Positions 60,291 through 64,000 of a DNA stretch of 64,000 bases are shown in pieces (positions within the stretch are counted from its first letter, which is position 1; every line of letters starts with the position of its first letter). The notes under the pieces were generated by a model, which worked only from the letters and a program-made list of their open reading frames with translations, was not told where the DNA came from and searched no databases. Position numbers and translations under genes: made by a program. Source of the DNA: Bacteroidales bacterium (lineage in GTDB: Bacteria; Bacteroidota; Bacteroidia; Bacteroidales; VadinHA17); the NCBI GenBank assembly GCA_016715075.1, contig JADKBK010000002.1, forward strand, positions 310,001-374,000, written 5' to 3'.

Positions 60291-61040
60291 ATGAGTATCA
60301 GCACAACAACAACTAAAATGGACGGATTCAGCTATAATAATATTTTTGAAACAAAGGGAATAGAATATCTGATAATCATCGCTTTCCTCCTTCTGATAAT
60401 TCCCTTCTGGATAATGATCAACAGGCAGATTTCAATAAAAAGCCAGATCAGAAATGCAATAGGAACTCTTTCGGAAGGTATTTTAAAAATCCCCCTTGGC
60501 CTTCTTTTCAGTAAAAATCATACCTGGACTCATCTTGAGAAATCGGGAGTGGCTGAAGTTGGAATAGATGATTTCCTGCTTCATATTACAGGGGAGGTTA
60601 AATTCTCCGGTCTTAAAGCTCCGGGGAGCTTTATTAATAAGGGAGAATTGCTTGCTGACATAGACCATAACGGGAAAATTCTGAAGGTTTATTCACCTAT
60701 CTCCGGTAAGGTAACTGCTACAAACAAATTGCTTACAGAGACGCCTGAAATGGTAAGTGAAGATCCTTACAACAGGGGCTGGATTTACAAAATGACACCA
60801 GCATCGGGGATTGAAGAGACAGACACCTATTATATGGCTAATGAGGCATTGGCCTGGAGCCGGATTGAATTACAGAGATTTAAGGATTTCCTTGCCTTAT
60901 CGGCCAGACGATACACTCCTGAAGTATCAATGGTCCTGATGCAGGATGGCGGTGAATTATGCGACAACCCTCTTTCAGGTCTGCCGGACGAAATATGGCA
61001 TGATTTCCAGAAATCTTTCCTGGATGATCTATCAAGCTGA
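60291..61040 (+). CDS. TM-anchored GcvH-like domain protein
   Basis: 249 aa. One TM (about 25-44, EYLIIIAFLLLIIPFWIMI) is followed by a linker and a GcvH-like domain (about 68-175): HTWTHLEKSGVAEVGIDDFLLHITG, VYSPISGKVTATN, PYNRGWIYKMTP. As in the paralogue at 57552 the hairpin reads HNGKIL, with Lys one residue after the lipoyl position of H-protein. A shared C-terminal segment (SMVLMQDGGELCD) follows. Located between the NrfD-like subunit and the histidine kinase. No other glycine cleavage genes are nearby, so a role in that pathway is unlikely. Confidence 0.87.
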   Translation: MSISTTTTKMDGFSYNNIFETKGIEYLIIIAFLLLIIPFWIMINRQISIKSQIRNAIGTLSEGILKIPLGLLFSKNHTWTHLEKSGVAEVGIDDFLLHITGEVKFSGLKAPGSFINKGELLADIDHNGKILKVYSPISGKVTATNKLLTETPEMVSEDPYNRGWIYKMTPASGIEETDTYYMANEALAWSRIELQRFKDFLALSARRYTPEVSMVLMQDGGELCDNPLSGLPDEIWHDFQKSFLDDLSS

Positions 61041-61120
61041 GATAATGTGTTATAAACCTTTGCCGGGAAATGGATTTTTTATGGTATTTTTATCATGGAA
61101 AAATTAAATAACAGGATAAT

Positions 61121-62797
61121 TTGGCAATGGATCTTCCCGAAAATGAAGTGCCCGGGAAAAAACGGGTGAAGAGATTTGTCTCGAAATACTTTAAATTCAG
61201 ATCTTCGATCTATAGCAGGGTTGTGTATATCATAACCCTGTCGTCAATTATATTGTTTGTTGCTTTCGGTTTTCTCTTCAGATCTGTATATGAACAGAAT
61301 TTCAACACCGTTATCCGTCAGAATGGGAATAATATAGGCTCTATTGTTGAGGGATCACTTTATCATTCAATGCTGGAGAATAACAAGGGTACGCTGCAGA
61401 GCACTCTTGATATTATTAATACTATGTCGGGCATCGATGATGTAAACATGTATGATGACAGTGACAGGCTTGTTTATTCATCATTTTCCTCAGATTCAGC
61501 AAATCACAGCAATCCCGACTGCCTTAGCTGTCATGAGAATATACAGTCAATGTTCCCAAGGACTGAGAAATCATACAGGATAATTGATGTAAAGAGTGAG
61601 TGTAACATGTATAAAAATGACAACACGCACCGCCATCTTTTGATACACTCACCGATCCTGAACGAAAAATCATGTTACACCAGCGCATGTCATTTTCATA
61701 AGGAGAGTGATATGGTTCTCGGTTCCCTTATAATTAAGATGCCACTGGCTGACCTTGACAACGCGGTTCAAAAATCGTCTGCAAAGTTCTATCTGCTTGC
61801 TCTTGCAACAACTCTTCTTCTGATAGGAGCCTTAATCCTGTTCACTAGTAAAAAGATAAAAAATCCGCTGAATGAATTATTGAAGGCAAGTATTGCCGTT
61901 GCTAACGGAAACAAGAACACCAGGCTCGAAATCAAGCCAAATCAGCTTGATGATATGAGAATGGTATCACAGGCATTTAATGACATGCTCGATAACCTCC
62001 AGTCCGCAACTGAAGAACTGCAGAACTGGTCGCAACAGCTTGAATACAAGGTTCAGAAGAAATCTGAAGAGCTTGGGGCTGCCCAGAACGAGCTTATACA
62101 TATCGAGAGGATAGCCTCCCTTGGAAAGCTCTCATCCTCCGTAGCTCACGAAATCAACAATCCATTATCAGGGATACTCGTATATACAAAGCTGATTCAC
62201 AAGCAGCTAAGCAATCCGGATCTGGATGATGCCAAAAAGGAGACCATGCTCAAGCATCTGAAACTGATTGAAAATGAGACAAAGCGATGTGGCGAGATTG
62301 TGAAGGGCTTACTGGAGTTTTCAAAAAAAGACCAGGAAGATTTTGAGTCCAAACACCTTCATAAGATTTTACAGGATACGTATGAACTGATGACTCATCC
62401 GATCAAAATAGCCAATATCGGCTTCCATGCTGATCTTCAGGCAAAATCAGATCTTATCTTCTGCAGTCCTAACCAGATTAAGCAGGCATGTATCGCAATT
62501 CTTGTTAATGCAACAGAGGCCGTGCCCGAAAATGGAGAGATAATTATATCCACAGTAAATCCCGATATTGAAACAATAAGAATAGATATTACAGACAATG
62601 GTATCGGGATACCGGAGGATGACATACCCCAGATTTTTCAGCCATTCTTTTCGACAAAACATGATACAAGCGGTATCGGATTGGGGCTTGCCATTGTTCA
62701 TGGCATTATCAAAAGCCATAATGGCAAAATCGATGTGAAATCAGAGATTGGCAGGGGAACCACAATATCAATTACTTTACCAATAATCAGGATTTAA
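61121..62797 (+). CDS. Sensor histidine kinase with periplasmic haem-type CxxCH / CX4CH motifs
   Basis: 558 codons from TTG 61121; ATG 61127 is the likelier start. TM1 lies at about 35-55. The periplasmic sensor carries CLSCH (Cys134-His138) and CYTSACH (Cys185-His191). TM2 at about 225-245, HAMP, coiled coil, HisKA (SSSVAHEINNPLSGI) and HATPase (ATEAVP, DNGIGIPEDD, SGIGLGLAI) follow. The two motifs fit covalent c-type haems, so the sensor probably reads redox state or a haem ligand such as NO, CO or oxygen. Partner of the NtrC-type regulator 11 bp downstream. Confidence 0.9.
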   Translation: MAMDLPENEVPGKKRVKRFVSKYFKFRSSIYSRVVYIITLSSIILFVAFGFLFRSVYEQNFNTVIRQNGNNIGSIVEGSLYHSMLENNKGTLQSTLDIINTMSGIDDVNMYDDSDRLVYSSFSSDSANHSNPDCLSCHENIQSMFPRTEKSYRIIDVKSECNMYKNDNTHRHLLIHSPILNEKSCYTSACHFHKESDMVLGSLIIKMPLADLDNAVQKSSAKFYLLALATTLLLIGALILFTSKKIKNPLNELLKASIAVANGNKNTRLEIKPNQLDDMRMVSQAFNDMLDNLQSATEELQNWSQQLEYKVQKKSEELGAAQNELIHIERIASLGKLSSSVAHEINNPLSGILVYTKLIHKQLSNPDLDDAKKETMLKHLKLIENETKRCGEIVKGLLEFSKKDQEDFESKHLHKILQDTYELMTHPIKIANIGFHADLQAKSDLIFCSPNQIKQACIAILVNATEAVPENGEIIISTVNPDIETIRIDITDNGIGIPEDDIPQIFQPFFSTKHDTSGIGLGLAIVHGIIKSHNGKIDVKSEIGRGTTISITLPIIRI

Positions 62798-62808
62798 GAG
62801 GACAGACA

Positions 62809-64000
62809 ATGGCAAAGAAGATATCAATACTGATCGTTGATGATGAAGAATCGGTTAGAGACTCATTATTCAACTGGTTCATTGAGGATGGTTATCATGT
62901 TGAGTGTGCCGAGAATGCTAAAAAGGCATTATCAATGCTTGAGAATGAAGGATTTGATATTATTCTGGCAGATATAAAGATGCCGGGAATGGATGGATTG
63001 GAAATGCTGCGGAGGATCAAGCTGCTGAAATCTGATTCAATTGTAATTGTAATGACAGCATTTGCTACTGTTGACACGGCTGTTCAGGCTCTGAAAGATG
63101 GGGCATTTGATTATGTGACTAAGCCTTTTGATCCCGATGACCTTTCCCATCTGATCAGGAATGCTTCAAAACAGATTACACTGTCGGAGGAGAACGAGAA
63201 CCTTAAGCAGAAAGTTGTCTCTCTGGAAAATGTTGAGGATCTTATAGGCAAAAGCGGAGCTATAAAATTGGTTCTCAAGGATATAGAAAGTGTAGCACAA
63301 TCCAACTCCTCGGTTGTAATAACTGGTGAAAGCGGTACAGGCAAAGAGCTGGTAGCAAGAGCTATCCATTCAAACTCACCCAGGAGATATTTTCCATTGG
63401 TGAGTGTCCATTGCGGAGCCCTTACCGAAAGTCTGCTGGAGAGTGAACTGTTCGGGCATGAAAAAGGAGCCTTTACCGGTGCAATGTATAATCGAAAGGG
63501 GAGGTTTGAGATGGCCGACAACGGGACCATCTTCCTTGATGAGATTGCAACTATCAGCACCAAAATGCAGATCGATCTTCTGAGGGTTCTTGAATCAAAG
63601 AAATTTGTAAGAGTCGGAGGCAATAAAGAAATCTCATCCGACTTCAGGGTGATCTGTGCCACCAACAGGGATCTCAAAAGCATGGTTGAAAACGGAACTT
63701 TCCGTGAAGATCTGTATTACAGGCTGAATGTTGTAAATATCTACGTCCCGCCGCTGAGGGAAAGAATAGAGGATATTCCTCTTCTGGTGGAATATTTTAT
63801 CCGGAAATATTGCACCTCGATGAACAGGCAGCCAGTGACAATAGATTCTGCAGCATTGAGCCGACTGGAGGAATTCAACTTTCCTGGCAATGTCAGAGAA
63901 TTGGAGAATATGATCGAGCGGGCTATTGTTATCGGCAACGGGAAGAAAATCACTCTTAAGGATCTGCCGCTGGAAAAATCAATTATAAGCAACTCTGTCG
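62809..64000 (+). CDS. NtrC-family sigma-54-dependent response regulator (truncated by window end)
   Basis: At least 397 codons, still open at 64000. Receiver domain (about 1-120): VDDEES, phospho-acceptor Asp in ILADIKMPGMDG, TKPFDPDDL. The AAA+ domain (about 140-370) has Walker A GESGTGKELVARAIH, the sigma-54 contact loop GAFTGA (GHEKGAFTGAMYN), Walker B GTIFLDEIA and the R-finger segment FREDLYYRLNV. The C-terminal Fis-type helix-turn-helix lies beyond the window. It presumably activates the promoter at 56350 through the palindrome at 56177 in response to the haem-type kinase. Confidence 0.95.
   Translation, partial: MAKKISILIVDDEESVRDSLFNWFIEDGYHVECAENAKKALSMLENEGFDIILADIKMPGMDGLEMLRRIKLLKSDSIVIVMTAFATVDTAVQALKDGAFDYVTKPFDPDDLSHLIRNASKQITLSEENENLKQKVVSLENVEDLIGKSGAIKLVLKDIESVAQSNSSVVITGESGTGKELVARAIHSNSPRRYFPLVSVHCGALTESLLESELFGHEKGAFTGAMYNRKGRFEMADNGTIFLDEIATISTKMQIDLLRVLESKKFVRVGGNKEISSDFRVICATNRDLKSMVENGTFREDLYYRLNVVNIYVPPLRERIEDIPLLVEYFIRKYCTSMNRQPVTIDSAALSRLEEFNFPGNVRELENMIERAIVIGNGKKITLKDLPLEKSIISNSV

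Noticed and set aside
57552..61040. GcvH-like proteins as part of a glycine cleavage system
   Set aside because: No gcvT, gcvP or lpd genes nearby, both are membrane-associated, and the lipoyl lysine position is not conserved.
63111..63992. Minus-strand ORFs of 67-190 codons near the window end
   Set aside because: All are shadows of the sigma-54 response regulator reading on the plus strand to the window edge.

Overview
The window looks like chromosome from an anaerobic or facultative member of the Bacteroidota (Bacteroidales/Marinilabiliales-like). Evidence: a type IX secretion (T9SS) type B sorting domain next to a PorP/SprF-like protein, LytS/LytTR regulators, the gene order mutL-rhomboid-rhomboid-endonuclease/exonuclease/phosphatase, GldL-like membrane hairpins, and few recognisable Shine-Dalgarno sequences. 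No tRNA, rRNA or CRISPR array was recognised.

Layout. 1-11.4 kb: an OmpR-type two-component pair, two 32-residue membrane peptides, an NhaD-like antiporter, a serine/threonine dehydratase-family enzyme, and the MutL/rhomboid/EEP block. 11.4-18.7 kb: a TetR-led, Ybh-like efflux operon (TolC, HlyD adaptor, two ABC ATPases, two permeases), whose last permease carries an in-frame TGA. 18.8-21 kb: a CopA-type copper ATPase. 21.3-24 kb: a PadR regulator with two polytopic proteins built from GldL-like hairpins at an exact 60-residue period, followed by a GldM-like segment. 24-25.2 kb: an array of extragenic palindromes in ~200-bp tandem units. 25.3-31.9 kb: a TolC-MacA-MacB efflux operon ending in a LytS/LytTR pair. 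32.2-34.1 kb: amtB-PII with three evenly spaced C-tract motifs upstream. 34.2-36.1 kb: a GT4 glycosyltransferase and a small coiled-coil protein. 36.6-44.6 kb: a surface/sensing operon (T9SS-sorted protein, PorP/SprF, PD40-PKD protein, unknown secreted protein, propeller-SpoIIE phosphatase).

45.1-50.5 kb is a decayed island. Its left edge is a degenerate copy of the comM upstream region plus start, and its right edge is a degenerate piece of comM interior. A full comM lies downstream at 51.9-53.5 kb. At least two island genes appear frameshifted. 53.5-56 kb holds a PQQ-type propeller protein and a Gfo/Idh/MocA oxidoreductase.

56-64 kb holds the most interesting block. A putative sigma-54 promoter with an upstream palindrome precedes a PstS-like protein that appears frameshift-split from a TM-GcvH-like domain. 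Next come a TAT-exported four-cluster ferredoxin, an NrfD/HybB-like membrane quinone subunit and a second TM-GcvH-like protein. The block ends with a histidine kinase carrying haem-type CxxCH and CX4CH motifs, and a sigma-54 activator cut off by the window end. The genes fit a self-regulated, periplasm-facing redox complex that I cannot match to a described system.
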